From Catenuloplanes niger (GTDB taxonomy: Bacteria; Actinomycetota; Actinomycetes; Mycobacteriales; Micromonosporaceae), in the NCBI RefSeq assembly GCF_031458255.1, contig NZ_JAVDYC010000001.1:8294501-8358500 (forward strand): DNA of 64,000 bases, in the 5' to 3' direction. Numbering within the stretch: position 1 is the first letter of the stretch; each line of letters opens with the position of its first letter. The position numbers and the translations under genes are program-made. Positions 52,097-60,782 of the stretch are shown here, piece by piece. Below the pieces are notes generated by a model that did no database searches, was not told where the DNA came from, and saw only the letters and a list, made by a program, of their open reading frames with translations.

Positions 52097-52853
52097 CGTT
52101 GTCCTCCTCGGGGCGGAAGTGCCGCCGGATCACGCGCCGCCACGGTGCCGCGGGCAGGTCCGCCCGCAGCGCCGCGAGCCCGGTGGCGTACTTGGAGACG
52201 GCGACCGGCCGGTGCCCCTGCTGCCAGAGCGTGCGATCCGCCTCGCCCGCGGCCCGGCGGGTCTTGGTCTCGACGATGGCGATCGCGGGCAGGTGCAGTT
52301 CCCGGTCGGCGGTCGCCCAGCGCAGCCCGGTGTCGATCGTGACGCGGCTGGCGTCGCCGGTCAGCAGCAGCGTGCAGCGCCGGTACTCGGTGCGCAGCAC
52401 CGGGCCCAGCTCGGCGTCGCGCTGGTCGCCGAGGTCGTGCCGGGAGAACACCTCGTCGACGAAGTCGCGGCCGAGCCCGATGGCGCGCCGGCCGGTCAGC
52501 TCGTGCGCCACCCGGTACTTGAGCGTGCTGCCGCGCGCGCCCGGCACCTTCATCTCCAGGAAGCAGGAGCCGGTGTCCACGTACGCCCGCGTTCTGATCT
52601 TGAATCTGCGCCGGTGCCGGTGGGCGGTGCGCAGGTAGCCGAGCAGGTGCGGGGTGTCGAAGTAGAGCGACTCGTAGCCGAACCGCCGCACACCGCCGAT
52701 CTCCAGCACCCGGGCGGCCGGTGCGAGCCGGTCCAGCAGCCGGTCGACGTGACCGGCCGGGATGATGTACTTGCGGTCCGTCCGGCTCAGCAGCGCGGCC
52801 CGTTCCTCCAGTTCGGCCAGCCCGATCGCGGGCAGCGCCGCCAGCGGGCTCAT
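52089..52853 (-). CDS. VTC-domain polyphosphate polymerase-like protein
   Basis: 254 residues. Tunnel-enzyme signatures are RTDRKYIIPA near residue 25, YESLYFDTP near residue 60, FKIRTRAYVDTGSCFLEMKV near residue 85, STLKYR and AIVETKTRR near residue 200. The alternating basic and acidic residues of the tunnel bind polyphosphate or a nucleotide. In yeast the same fold (VTC4) makes polyphosphate. ATG at 52853 overlaps the stop of the DUF4956 gene (ATGA). DUF4956, VTC and CotH genes are known to travel together in bacteria, and their joint function is unsolved. Confidence 0.92.
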   Translation of the reverse strand: MSPLAALPAIGLAELEERAALLSRTDRKYIIPAGHVDRLLDRLAPAARVLEIGGVRRFGYESLYFDTPHLLGYLRTAHRHRRRFKIRTRAYVDTGSCFLEMKVPGARGSTLKYRVAHELTGRRAIGLGRDFVDEVFSRHDLGDQRDAELGPVLRTEYRRCTLLLTGDASRVTIDTGLRWATADRELHLPAIAIVETKTRRAAGEADRTLWQQGHRPVAVSKYATGLAALRADLPAAPWRRVIRRHFRPEEDNDE

Positions 52854-53467
52854 CGGCCCGCTCCGGCCGTGGCCGGGGCCTTCGCGGTCGCCGGCGTCCC
52901 CGGGCCGGCCGGTCGCGCGGCCGCGGCCGAGTACCGCACGTCCACCACGGTGGAGTCGTTGATCAGGTCGACCCGCTGCACCCGGGCGGAGTGCACGGTG
53001 CCGCCGAGCAGGCGTTCCAGCCGGGGGACCAGCTCGGCCCGGTCCAGGACGGCGGCGTCCAGCACCACGGTCTGATGCTCGAACCGGGCCAGCACCCGCC
53101 GGTTGTCGACCACCGCCATAACGGTGAGGATCAGCGCCATCAGGCCGATGTTCCACCAGATCGAGGCGGTGCTGAGCGCGCCGAGCAGGCCGAGCGCGAG
53201 CGCGGAGAAGTAGTACGCCACCTCGTTCTGGTCCAGCTCGGTGGAGCGCAGCCGGATGATCGACAGCACGCCGAACAGCGCGAGGCCCATGCCCAGGCCG
53301 GTGCCGGTGCTGCTGGTGCGCAGCGCGCTGGCGACCGCGAGCACGCCGACGTTGACGCCGAAGTACGCGACGACCAGGTCCTTGCGCCGGTGCCGCGGAA
53401 AGTACAGGGCCAGGACCAGCACGGAAACCGCGACGAGTTCCGCTCCCAGCAGCGCCAGTTCCGCCAT
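52850..53467 (-). CDS. DUF4956 membrane protein
   Basis: 205 residues with four membrane segments: LLGAELVAVSVLVLALYF, VAYFGVNVGVLAVASAL, GLGMGLALFGVLSIIRLRS and NIGLMALILTVMAVVDNRRV. The family signature is GLALFGVLSIIRLRSTELDQ. A C-terminal soluble domain of about 70 residues ends the protein. First gene of the operon with VTC and CotH, behind AAGGAG. It may form the membrane channel or anchor of the complex. Confidence 0.93.
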   Translation of the reverse strand: MAELALLGAELVAVSVLVLALYFPRHRRKDLVVAYFGVNVGVLAVASALRTSSTGTGLGMGLALFGVLSIIRLRSTELDQNEVAYYFSALALGLLGALSTASIWWNIGLMALILTVMAVVDNRRVLARFEHQTVVLDAAVLDRAELVPRLERLLGGTVHSARVQRVDLINDSTVVDVRYSAAAARPAGPGTPATAKAPATAGAGR

Positions 53468-53480
53468 CGACCGCTCCTTG

Positions 53481-53502
53481 ATTACCGGAAATTAACCGGA
53501 AA
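53481..53502 (-). promoter_or_regulatory. 11-bp direct repeat in the DUF4956 operon promoter
   Basis: Two adjoining 11-bp units (ATTACCGGAAA at 53481, TTAACCGGAAA at 53492), an arrangement that fits SARP/OmpR-type binding. The minus strand also reads GGAAC, 16 bases, GGTAA, which could be an ECF sigma promoter. The gap 53468-53548 is unusually AT-rich. Confidence 0.5.
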
Positions 53503-53548
53503 GTTCCACAAACTTTTCTGGAAGGCTACCCAGAGAGTTCGATGAACG

Positions 53549-56500
53549 TCAATGAGTGTCGGTCCGCCGGAGCGCCGATCCCGGAACCTGGGTGGGGTGC
53601 TGCGCCGGGTCCGTGCCGGCGTGGCGGGCCGCGGCGGCCTCGAGGACCGCGATCGCGTCGGCCAGCGACGGCGGGTCCGCGGGCGGGTCACCGGCGGGCC
53701 GGGCCGGTGGCGCGTCCGTCCCGATGTAGGCGCCGGCCGGCTGGATGCCGTTGCGGACGTGGTGGATCCGGACCACCGCGTGCAGCACGGCCGCGCCGTC
53801 GTGGTCGCCGGCCGCGTCCAGGGCCAGCGCGCCGTTGTGCAGCACCGCCAGCACGTTGCTCAGGTCGCCCTCGTCCCGGAACCGGCGCAGCGACGACCAC
53901 AGCACCGCGATCGCGTCCCGGTCACCGGCCGCGACCATGGTCTGGCCCAGCATCAGCTCGCTCAACGCGGCCGTCCACGTGTACCCGTGCCGGACGGCCG
54001 CCCGCAGCCGCTCCTGCCCGGCGCCGACCAGGCCGGCCAGCACGAGCGCGGCGCCGAGCGTCATCTCCGACGCCGCGACCAGCCATCCGGTGCCGGTCTC
54101 GACGGCGATGTCGAGCGCCTCGGCCGCCGCGGACAGCGCGATCTCCGCGTCCCCGGACGGCACCTGCACGAGCCCCTGGTAGTAGCGGACCTCGGCGAGC
54201 AGCACGCGGTGCGAGGTCGCGCCGGTCACCGTCCGGGCCGCGCCGGACAGCATGCGCCGCGCCGCCTCGACGTCACCGGCGACGTAGCGCAGACCGCCGA
54301 GCGCGGTCTCGGCCCGGACCACGTCCTCCAGCGGCGCGTCCGGCGCGGCGGCGAGCGCGGCGCTCAACACCCGGTCGCCCTCGCCGGGCAGGCCACCGCG
54401 CACCCAGAACCACATCAGTTCCGCGGCGGTACGCAGCGCGTGCGCCGGCGCGTGCGCCAGGTCGTGGGCGATCGCCGCGCGGATGTTCGGCAGCTCCCGG
54501 CGCAGCCGGTCCATCGCGTCCGCGGAGTGCTTGCCCCGCAGGTCCGCCGCGGCCTCGGCGACCAGGCCGCGCACCCAGGCCGCATGCGCCGCCCGGGAGC
54601 GGTCCGGGTCGGCGTCGATCGCGCGGGCGTACGCCCGGATCGTCTCCAGCATCCGGTAGCGGACCGGGACGGTGCCGGTGTCCGCGGTGACCACCGACTG
54701 GTCGCAGAGCGCGGCCAGGTCGTCGAGCCGGTCACCGGCCACTTCCAGACCGAACCCGCCCTCGTACGGCCACAGCCGCACCGCGAGCTCACGCTCGGCG
54801 TCCGACAGCAGGTCGAAACTCCACGCGACCGCCTCGTGCAGCGTGGCGTGCGGCGTCACCGCGCCGCGCGGGATCCGGCCGAGCAGCGCGAACCGGTCGT
54901 CGAGCCGGCCGGTCAGCTCCCGCAGGCCGAACGTGCGGGCCCGGGCCGCGGCCAGCTCCAGCGCGAGCGGCAGACGATCCAGCGCGTCGGCCAGGTTCCG
55001 CAGGTCGTGCCGGTCGGTGGCGGCCGGCGTCCAGCCGGGCCGGACCGCGCGGATCCGGTCGGTCAGCAGCGTGACCGCGTCCGGGGGCGCCAGCGGCGCG
55101 AGCGGCAGGACGTGCTCGCCGTCGATGCCGAGCGGGGTCCGGCTGGTCGCCAGCACCCGCAGTCCGGGCACCCGGTCCAGCAGGTCGACGAGCAGCCGGG
55201 CGACGTGGTCCGCGAGATGCTCGCAGTTGTCCAGCACCAGCGGCTCCCGCAGCCGGCGCAGCCGGTCGACCAGCGCCGCGCGCGGATCACGGACCGGGCC
55301 GGTGACGCCGGCCGCGGCAGCGAGCGCCGGGACCAGCAGCGCGGGATCGGTGACGTCGGCGAGCCGGATCAGCGTGCCGGCCGGCGCCCACTCGGCGGCC
55401 AGCCGCGTCTTGCCGACCCCGGCCGGGCCGAGCACGGTGACCAGCCGGTGCGCCGCCATCAGCCGGCCCAGCAGCGCCAGGTCGGCCGCCCGCCCGACGA
55501 ACGACGACAGCGCCCGCCCGCCACGCCGTCCGTCCCGGGGCGGTTCCGGATCGGGCTCGCGGCCGGCGGATGACGACGGTGTACGTCCGTTCCCGACCGG
55601 TTCCGGATCGGGCTCGCGGCCGGCGGATGACGACGGTGTACGTCCGTTCCCGACCGGTTCCGGATCGGGCTCGCGGCCGGCGGACGGCGACGGCACCCGC
55701 CCGTTCCCGCGCGGCCCTGGGCCGGGGGCGCGGCCGGCGGACGGTGCGGGCTCGGCGGGTGGCGCGGGCTCGTCGGACGGCGCGGGTTCGGGGAGTGGCG
55801 CGGGCTCGTCGGACGGCGCGGGTTCGGGGGGTGGCGCGGATTCGGCGGGTGGCGTCGGGAGCGGGCGTGGCCGGCGCGGCCGGTCGCCGCCGGCGGGCAG
55901 CAGGGTGGGGTCGTGGGTGAGGATCCGGCGTTCGACGTCGCGCAGCTGCGGACCCGGGTCCACGCCCAGTTCGCCGGCGAGCAGCGTGCGGGCGCGGCGC
56001 ACGGCCGCGAGCGCCTCGGCCTGCCGGCCCGCCCGGTAGAGCGCGAGCGCCAGCAGCTGCCAGCGGCGTTCCCGGTAGGGGGCGTCCCGCACCAGCCCCT
56101 CCAGCACCGCGGCGGCGGTGGCGTGGTCACCCGCGTCCAGCAGCGCGGCCACGCCGTCCTCCCGCGCACTCTCCCGGTGCTCGGCCAGCTCGGCGCGCAC
56201 CGCGCTCACCGCGGCGACGTCCGCGATCTCCGGGTACGGCTCGCCGCGCCACAGCCGCAGCGCCGCCTCGAAGGCCGCGTGCGCCTCGCCCGGCCGGCCC
56301 GCCGCCGCGAGCGCGCGGGCCCGCGCCGCGTGTTCCGCGAACCGTCCGGCGTCGGTGCCGGCCGCCAGCCGGTATCCGCCGTCCGCGCGCCGCAGCCCCG
56401 CGCCGGGGAGCACGCGGCGCAGCCGGGACACGTACACCTGCAGTGCCGCCGTGGGTTCGCGCGGCGGCCGGCCCGCCCACACGCCGTCGGCCAGCCGGTC

Positions 56501-56629
56501 GTCGCCGACCGGCTGCCCGTCCGCGGCCAGCAGGAGCGCCAGCAGCCGGCGCGGCAGCCGCCCGCCCAGCTCCACCCGCCGATCCCCGTCACGCACCTCG
56601 AGCGGACCGAGCACGGCGAAGGTGAGCAC
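53549..56629 (-). CDS. AfsR/SARP-type regulator with LuxR-like ATPase and repetitive linker
   Basis: 1026 residues. A winged helix (about 1-90, LTFAVLGPLEVRDGDRRVEL) and BTAD (about 95-245, ending GELGVDPGPQLRDVERRILT) are followed by a 120-residue Pro/Glu/Ser linker with 19-residue repeats. The ATPase has P-loop GPAGVGKTRLAAEW near residue 403, LVLDNCEHLADHVARLLVDL, VLATSRTPLG and PLALELAAARA. This is the LuxR/MalT-like STAND type rather than the NB-ARC of the other AfsR proteins here. TPR-like helices complete it. It lies directly upstream of the DUF4956 operon, whose promoter carries 11-bp repeats. GTG start at 56629; no strong ribosome-binding site. Confidence 0.88.
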   Translation of the reverse strand: MLTFAVLGPLEVRDGDRRVELGGRLPRRLLALLLAADGQPVGDDRLADGVWAGRPPREPTAALQVYVSRLRRVLPGAGLRRADGGYRLAAGTDAGRFAEHAARARALAAAGRPGEAHAAFEAALRLWRGEPYPEIADVAAVSAVRAELAEHRESAREDGVAALLDAGDHATAAAVLEGLVRDAPYRERRWQLLALALYRAGRQAEALAAVRRARTLLAGELGVDPGPQLRDVERRILTHDPTLLPAGGDRPRRPRPLPTPPAESAPPPEPAPSDEPAPLPEPAPSDEPAPPAEPAPSAGRAPGPGPRGNGRVPSPSAGREPDPEPVGNGRTPSSSAGREPDPEPVGNGRTPSSSAGREPDPEPPRDGRRGGRALSSFVGRAADLALLGRLMAAHRLVTVLGPAGVGKTRLAAEWAPAGTLIRLADVTDPALLVPALAAAAGVTGPVRDPRAALVDRLRRLREPLVLDNCEHLADHVARLLVDLLDRVPGLRVLATSRTPLGIDGEHVLPLAPLAPPDAVTLLTDRIRAVRPGWTPAATDRHDLRNLADALDRLPLALELAAARARTFGLRELTGRLDDRFALLGRIPRGAVTPHATLHEAVAWSFDLLSDAERELAVRLWPYEGGFGLEVAGDRLDDLAALCDQSVVTADTGTVPVRYRMLETIRAYARAIDADPDRSRAAHAAWVRGLVAEAAADLRGKHSADAMDRLRRELPNIRAAIAHDLAHAPAHALRTAAELMWFWVRGGLPGEGDRVLSAALAAAPDAPLEDVVRAETALGGLRYVAGDVEAARRMLSGAARTVTGATSHRVLLAEVRYYQGLVQVPSGDAEIALSAAAEALDIAVETGTGWLVAASEMTLGAALVLAGLVGAGQERLRAAVRHGYTWTAALSELMLGQTMVAAGDRDAIAVLWSSLRRFRDEGDLSNVLAVLHNGALALDAAGDHDGAAVLHAVVRIHHVRNGIQPAGAYIGTDAPPARPAGDPPADPPSLADAIAVLEAAAARHAGTDPAQHPTQVPGSALRRTDTH
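55542..55690 (-). repeat. 57-bp tandem repeat in the linker of the AfsR-type gene
   Basis: Two exact 57-bp units (55542-55598 and 55599-55655) and a partial third encode the 19-residue repeat that contains AGREPDPEPVGNGRTPSSS. Confidence 0.9.
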
Positions 56630-56855
56630 CCGGCCATGTAACTCCGCGGCGCCGATCGGGGCAAATCGGCACCCGGCGGCCCGGGCGCGCGCGAGCTCAC
56701 CGCACCGCCACCACGGCCGCACCCGGCGCGGTCCGTGCGATGTGGACGGACGCCGCCGACGGGCCGGCGCGTATCGCGGTGCCGGTGCCGAACGTCCGGA
56801 AAAGTGGGCAGGCGCGTTCCGGTATGCCTACCATGCGAACACGATTCCATCGACT

Positions 56856-56865
56856 GATCTAGATC
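56856..56865 (+). promoter_or_regulatory. Palindrome upstream of the dehydratase operon
   Basis: The 10-bp palindrome GATCTAGATC lies 15 bp before the ATG at 56881, partly overlapping a weak TAGATC -10 box. Its form suits a GntR- or IclR-type catabolic repressor. No regulator gene is adjacent. Confidence 0.35.
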
Positions 56866-56880
56866 GCGAGGGGTCATCTG

Positions 56881-58596
56881 ATGCAGGCACGGCGCAGCGC
56901 TCAGTGGTACGCCGGTGACGACCGGAACAGCTACATCCACCGTGCCTGGATGCGTCGCGGTCTGCCCGCGGACGCGTTCGACGGCCGCCCGCACATCGCG
57001 ATCGCGAACACCGCCTCCGACCTGACGCCGTGCAACGCGCACCTGGACGAGGTGGCCCGCAGCGTCGCCGACGGCATCCACCGGGCCGGTGGCATCCCGA
57101 TGAACCTGCCGGTGGTGTCGCTCGGGGAGACACAGGTCCGGCCGACCGCGATGCTGTGGCGGAACATGGCCGCGATGGCGATCGAGGAGATGCTGCGGGC
57201 CAACCCGATCGACGCGGTGGTGCTGCTCGGCGGCTGCGACAAGACCATCCCGGCGCTGCTGATGGGCGCGGCCTCGGTCGACCTGCCCGCGGTCGTGGTG
57301 CCGGGCGGGCCGATGCTGACCGGCACGTTCCGCGGCGTCCCGCTCGGCTGCGGCACCGACGTCTGGAAGCTCAGCGAGGAGGTCCGCGCGGGCACGCTGT
57401 CCGCGGCCGAGTTCCAGCGCTCCGAGTCGTCGATGATCAGGAGCAAGGGCCACTGCAACACGATGGGTACGGCGTCCACGATGGGCCTGCTCGCCGAGGT
57501 CCTCGGCATGACGCTGCCCGGCATCGCCGGCACCCCGGCGCCGGACTCCCGGCTGCTGGAGGCCGCGCATGCCACCGGTGTGCTCGCGGTCGAGCTGGCC
57601 GACACCGGCCGCCGGCCGAGCACGGTGCTGAGCCGGGGCTCGTTCCTGAACGCGATCGTGGCGCTGGCCGCGCTCGGCGGCTCCACGAACGCGGTCGTGC
57701 ACCTGCTCGCGATCGCCGGCCGGCTCGGCGTGCCGCTCACCCAGGACGACTTCGACCGTACCGGCGCGGGGGTGCCGTTGCTCGTCGACCTCCAGCCGGC
57801 CGGCCGGTTCCTGATGGACGACCTGTATCGCGCCGGTGGCCTGCACGCGGTCCTCGCCGAGGTGCGGGACCTGCTCGACCCCGCCGCGCTCACGGTCACC
57901 GGCCGGCCGCTGGTCGAGCAGCTCGGCACGCCGCTCGTCTACGACCGCGAGGTGATCCGCCCCCGCGCGGACCCGCTGAAGCCGCACGCCGGGATCGCGG
58001 TGCTGCGCGGCAACCTCGCGCCGGACGGTGCCGTGATCAAACCGGCGGCCGCGTCCCCGCACCTGCTGCGGCACCGGGGCCCGGCGGTCGTCTTCGACTC
58101 GGTCGAGGACCTGCACGCCCGCCTCGACGACCCGGACCTGGAGGTGACCGCGGACTCGGTGCTGATCCTGCGCGGCTGCGGTCCGCGCGGCTATCCCGGG
58201 ATGCCCGAGGTGTCCAACATGCCGCTGCCCGCGAAGCTCCTCGCCGAGGGGGTACGGGACATGGTGCGCATCTGCGACGGCCGGATGAGCGGCACCGCGT
58301 ACGGCACCGTGGTCCTGCACGTCACCCCGGAGGCCGCGGCCGGCGGCCCGCTCGGCAAGGTCCGTACCGGCGACATGATCGTCCTGGATGTGGAGGCCCG
58401 GCGGCTGGACGTGGACATCCCCGACGCCGAGCTGGCCGCCCGCGAGCCCGCGCCGGAGATGGTCAAGGCGTTCGCGGCACCGGCCCGCGGCTGGGAACGG
58501 CTCTACGTCGACACGGTCGGGCAGGCCGACACCGGCGCCGACTGCGACTTCCTGCTCGGCGGCAGCGGCGACCAGGTCTCCCGCGAGTCCCACTGA
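56881..58596 (+). CDS. IlvD/Edd-family dehydratase, probably for a sugar acid
   Basis: 571 residues. Three cysteines that hold the Fe-S cluster are visible: LTPCNAHLDEVARSV near residue 51, GGCDKTIPALLMG near residue 119 and GHCNTMGTASTMG near residue 192. The C-terminal block has MPEVSNMPLPAKLL and CDGRMSGTAYGTVVLH. Length and the adjacent SDR fit the sugar-acid branch (xylonate, arabonate, fuconate or similar) rather than valine synthesis (IlvD, about 615 residues). Ribosome-binding site GAGGGG. The exact acid cannot be assigned. Confidence 0.88.
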   Translation: MQARRSAQWYAGDDRNSYIHRAWMRRGLPADAFDGRPHIAIANTASDLTPCNAHLDEVARSVADGIHRAGGIPMNLPVVSLGETQVRPTAMLWRNMAAMAIEEMLRANPIDAVVLLGGCDKTIPALLMGAASVDLPAVVVPGGPMLTGTFRGVPLGCGTDVWKLSEEVRAGTLSAAEFQRSESSMIRSKGHCNTMGTASTMGLLAEVLGMTLPGIAGTPAPDSRLLEAAHATGVLAVELADTGRRPSTVLSRGSFLNAIVALAALGGSTNAVVHLLAIAGRLGVPLTQDDFDRTGAGVPLLVDLQPAGRFLMDDLYRAGGLHAVLAEVRDLLDPAALTVTGRPLVEQLGTPLVYDREVIRPRADPLKPHAGIAVLRGNLAPDGAVIKPAAASPHLLRHRGPAVVFDSVEDLHARLDDPDLEVTADSVLILRGCGPRGYPGMPEVSNMPLPAKLLAEGVRDMVRICDGRMSGTAYGTVVLHVTPEAAAGGPLGKVRTGDMIVLDVEARRLDVDIPDAELAAREPAPEMVKAFAAPARGWERLYVDTVGQADTGADCDFLLGGSGDQVSRESH

Positions 58597-58641
58597 CACC
58601 GGAACGCACCGGCGGCCGGCACCCACCGACGGAGGAACACC

Positions 58642-59319
58642 ATGCCCCGTACCGCGGTCATCACCGGCGGCCGCAGCGGTCTCGGCGCCGCGACCGCGGC
58701 CCGGCTCGCCGCCGACGGCGTCCGGGTGCTCACGCTGGACGTGACCGACGGCGCCGACGTGCGCGTCGACGTCAGCGACACCGCGGCCGTCGACGCCGCC
58801 GCCCGCCGGATCGGCCCGGTCGACATCCTGGTCAACTCGGCCGGCATCGTCGGCCCGAACGCGCCGCTGTGGGAGATCGGCCGGGACGGCTGGGACCGCG
58901 TGTTCGCGGTCAACGTGCACGGCACGGTGAACACCTGCCGCGCGTTCGTGCCCGGCATGCGCGAGCGCGGCTGGGGCCGGATCGTGAACATCGCCAGCAT
59001 GGCCGGCAAGGACGGCAACCCGAACATGTCGCCGTACTCCGCGTCCAAGGCCGCGGTCATCGGGCTCACCAAGTCGCTCGGCAAGGAGCTGGCGACCAGC
59101 GGCGTCCTGGTCAACGCGATCGCCCCGGCCGTCATCGAGACCCCGATGAACGCGCACACCGCGCCGGACGCGCTCGCCCACATCACCGGCCTGATCCCGA
59201 TGCGCCGCGTCGGGCGTCCCGAGGAGGTCGCCGAACTCGTCGCCTGGCTCACGTCCGACCGGGTCAGCTTCTCCACCGGCGCGGTCTACGACATCAGCGG
59301 CGGCCGTGCCACCTACTGA
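58642..59319 (+). CDS. Short-chain dehydrogenase in the dehydratase operon
   Basis: 225 residues. TGGRSGLGAATA (cofactor site), NSAGIVG near residue 72, IASMAGKDGNPNMSPYSASK with the catalytic Ser, Tyr and Lys, and FSTGAVYDISGGRATY at the end. Good GGAGGA ribosome-binding site, 45 bp after the dehydratase. It probably oxidises the sugar lactone precursor or reduces the 2-keto-3-deoxy product of the dehydratase. Confidence 0.92.
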   Translation: MPRTAVITGGRSGLGAATAARLAADGVRVLTLDVTDGADVRVDVSDTAAVDAAARRIGPVDILVNSAGIVGPNAPLWEIGRDGWDRVFAVNVHGTVNTCRAFVPGMRERGWGRIVNIASMAGKDGNPNMSPYSASKAAVIGLTKSLGKELATSGVLVNAIAPAVIETPMNAHTAPDALAHITGLIPMRRVGRPEEVAELVAWLTSDRVSFSTGAVYDISGGRATY

Positions 59320-59333
59320 CGGCGCCCGCGCGT

Positions 59334-59368
59334 GCGTGGGGCGCGGAGCCGGGCTCCGCACCCCACGC
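59334..59368. terminator. Bidirectional terminator between SDR and subtilisin genes
   Basis: 17-bp arms (59334-59350 and 59352-59368) pair with one mismatch and almost no loop, just between two convergent stop codons. Confidence 0.85.
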
Positions 59369-59373
59369 CGCGG

Positions 59374-60558
59374 TCAGAACGCGCCCGTGTAGAGCAGCCG
59401 GTTCGGCGAGCCGGTGCCGGGGCTGACCACCACGCCGGGTGTCGTCGCCGCGATCACGGCCGCGTTCACCTGCGCCGGCGTCGCGGCCGGGTTGGACTCC
59501 AGGTAGAGCGCGGCCGCGCCGGCCACGTGCGGCGCGGCCATCGACGTACCGCTGATGGTGCTCGTCGCCGTGTCGTTCGTCGACCACGCGGACGTGATGT
59601 TGATGCCCGGCGCGAACAGGTCCACGCACGTGCCGCGGTTCGCCCAGGACGACTTCCGGTCGCTGGAGTCGGTCGCGGACACGGTCAGCGCCTCGGCGAC
59701 CCGGGCCGGGGACTGCGTGCACGCGTCCAGCGCGATGATGCCGAGGAAGCCGTTGCCGGCCGCGATCGAGTACGTCACGCCGCCCGCGATCGACCGGCGC
59801 ACCGCGTCGTCCAGCACCGTGTCCGCGCCGCCGCCCAGGCTCATGTTCGCCACCGACGGGCCGTCCGCGTTCGCGGTCACCCAGTCGATCCCGGCCACCA
59901 CCTGCGCGGTCGTGCCGCTGCCCTCGCAGTCCAGCACGCGCACCGCGACCAGCGACACGCCCTTCGCCACGCCGTACGCGGTGCCGCCGACCGTGCCGGC
60001 GACGTGCGTGCCGTGCCCGTTGCAGTCGTCCGCGGTGCCGCCGTCGACCGCGTCGAACCCGCTCACCGCGCGCCCGCCGAAGTCACCGTGGGTGGTGCGG
60101 ATGCCGGTGTCGATGATGTAGGCGGTCACCGAGCTCGCGGTGGTGCCGTAGGTGTACGACGCGTCGACCGGCCGGTTGCGCTGATCGATGCGGTCCAGCC
60201 CCCACGACGGCGGGTTCGGCTGCGTGGCCCGCACCGTGTGGATCACGTTCGGCTGCACGTACGCCACGCCGGGCGCGGCCGCGAGCCGCCGGGCCTGGGC
60301 CGCCGACATCGTCGCCGCGAACCCGTGCACCGCGTGCTCGTAGGTGTCCCGCACGGTCGCGCCGTGCCGTTTCGCGAGGTCCGCGGCCGAGGCGCCGTCC
60401 TCCAGGACCACGACGTAACTGTCCGGCACCACCTCCGCGCCCGGCACCGCGAGGATCGTGCCCTCGACCGGTGCCGCCGCCGACGCGCCCGGCAGGCCGA
60501 ACGAGCCGATCAGCACCGCGAACCCGGCCGCCATCGACAGCCGTACTCGTCTCGCCAT
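59374..60558 (-). CDS. Secreted S8 subtilisin-like serine protease
   Basis: 394 residues. Signal peptide 1-28 (SMAAGFAVLIGSFGLPG). An I9-type propeptide inhibitor (about 40-115, VPDSYVVVLEDGASAADLAK) is followed by the S8 domain with Asp in AYIIDTGIRTTH, His in NGHGTHVAGTVGG and Ser in ISGTSMAAPHVAGAAAL. ATG at 60558 after GGGAGG. Monocistronic and ending at a shared terminator. Probably a proteinase-K-type extracellular protease used in nutrient scavenging. Confidence 0.95.
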   Translation of the reverse strand: MARRVRLSMAAGFAVLIGSFGLPGASAAAPVEGTILAVPGAEVVPDSYVVVLEDGASAADLAKRHGATVRDTYEHAVHGFAATMSAAQARRLAAAPGVAYVQPNVIHTVRATQPNPPSWGLDRIDQRNRPVDASYTYGTTASSVTAYIIDTGIRTTHGDFGGRAVSGFDAVDGGTADDCNGHGTHVAGTVGGTAYGVAKGVSLVAVRVLDCEGSGTTAQVVAGIDWVTANADGPSVANMSLGGGADTVLDDAVRRSIAGGVTYSIAAGNGFLGIIALDACTQSPARVAEALTVSATDSSDRKSSWANRGTCVDLFAPGINITSAWSTNDTATSTISGTSMAAPHVAGAAALYLESNPAATPAQVNAAVIAATTPGVVVSPGTGSPNRLLYTGAF

Positions 60559-60782
60559 CCGAACCTCCCATCGAGGGCCGAACCGGTCGGCTCGGCCGCC
60601 CATGCCGGGACGGTAACAATCACATAGACCTAAGGGAATGGGTGCGGCGCGTCCGGCCGCGCCCGCGTGCGGTCGCAACCGGACCGCAACCGGGGTGCAC
60701 CCGGCCCGCCACCGGGCCACGGCTTCATCATCGTGTGCGGCGGATCCACCCGCCGCCCGCGGACGGCAGACAGGACGGCGGC

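Noticed and set aside
60638-60782. ATG at 60638 after AAGGGA
   Set aside because: The frame it opens is a shadow of later genes with poor composition; no conserved product.
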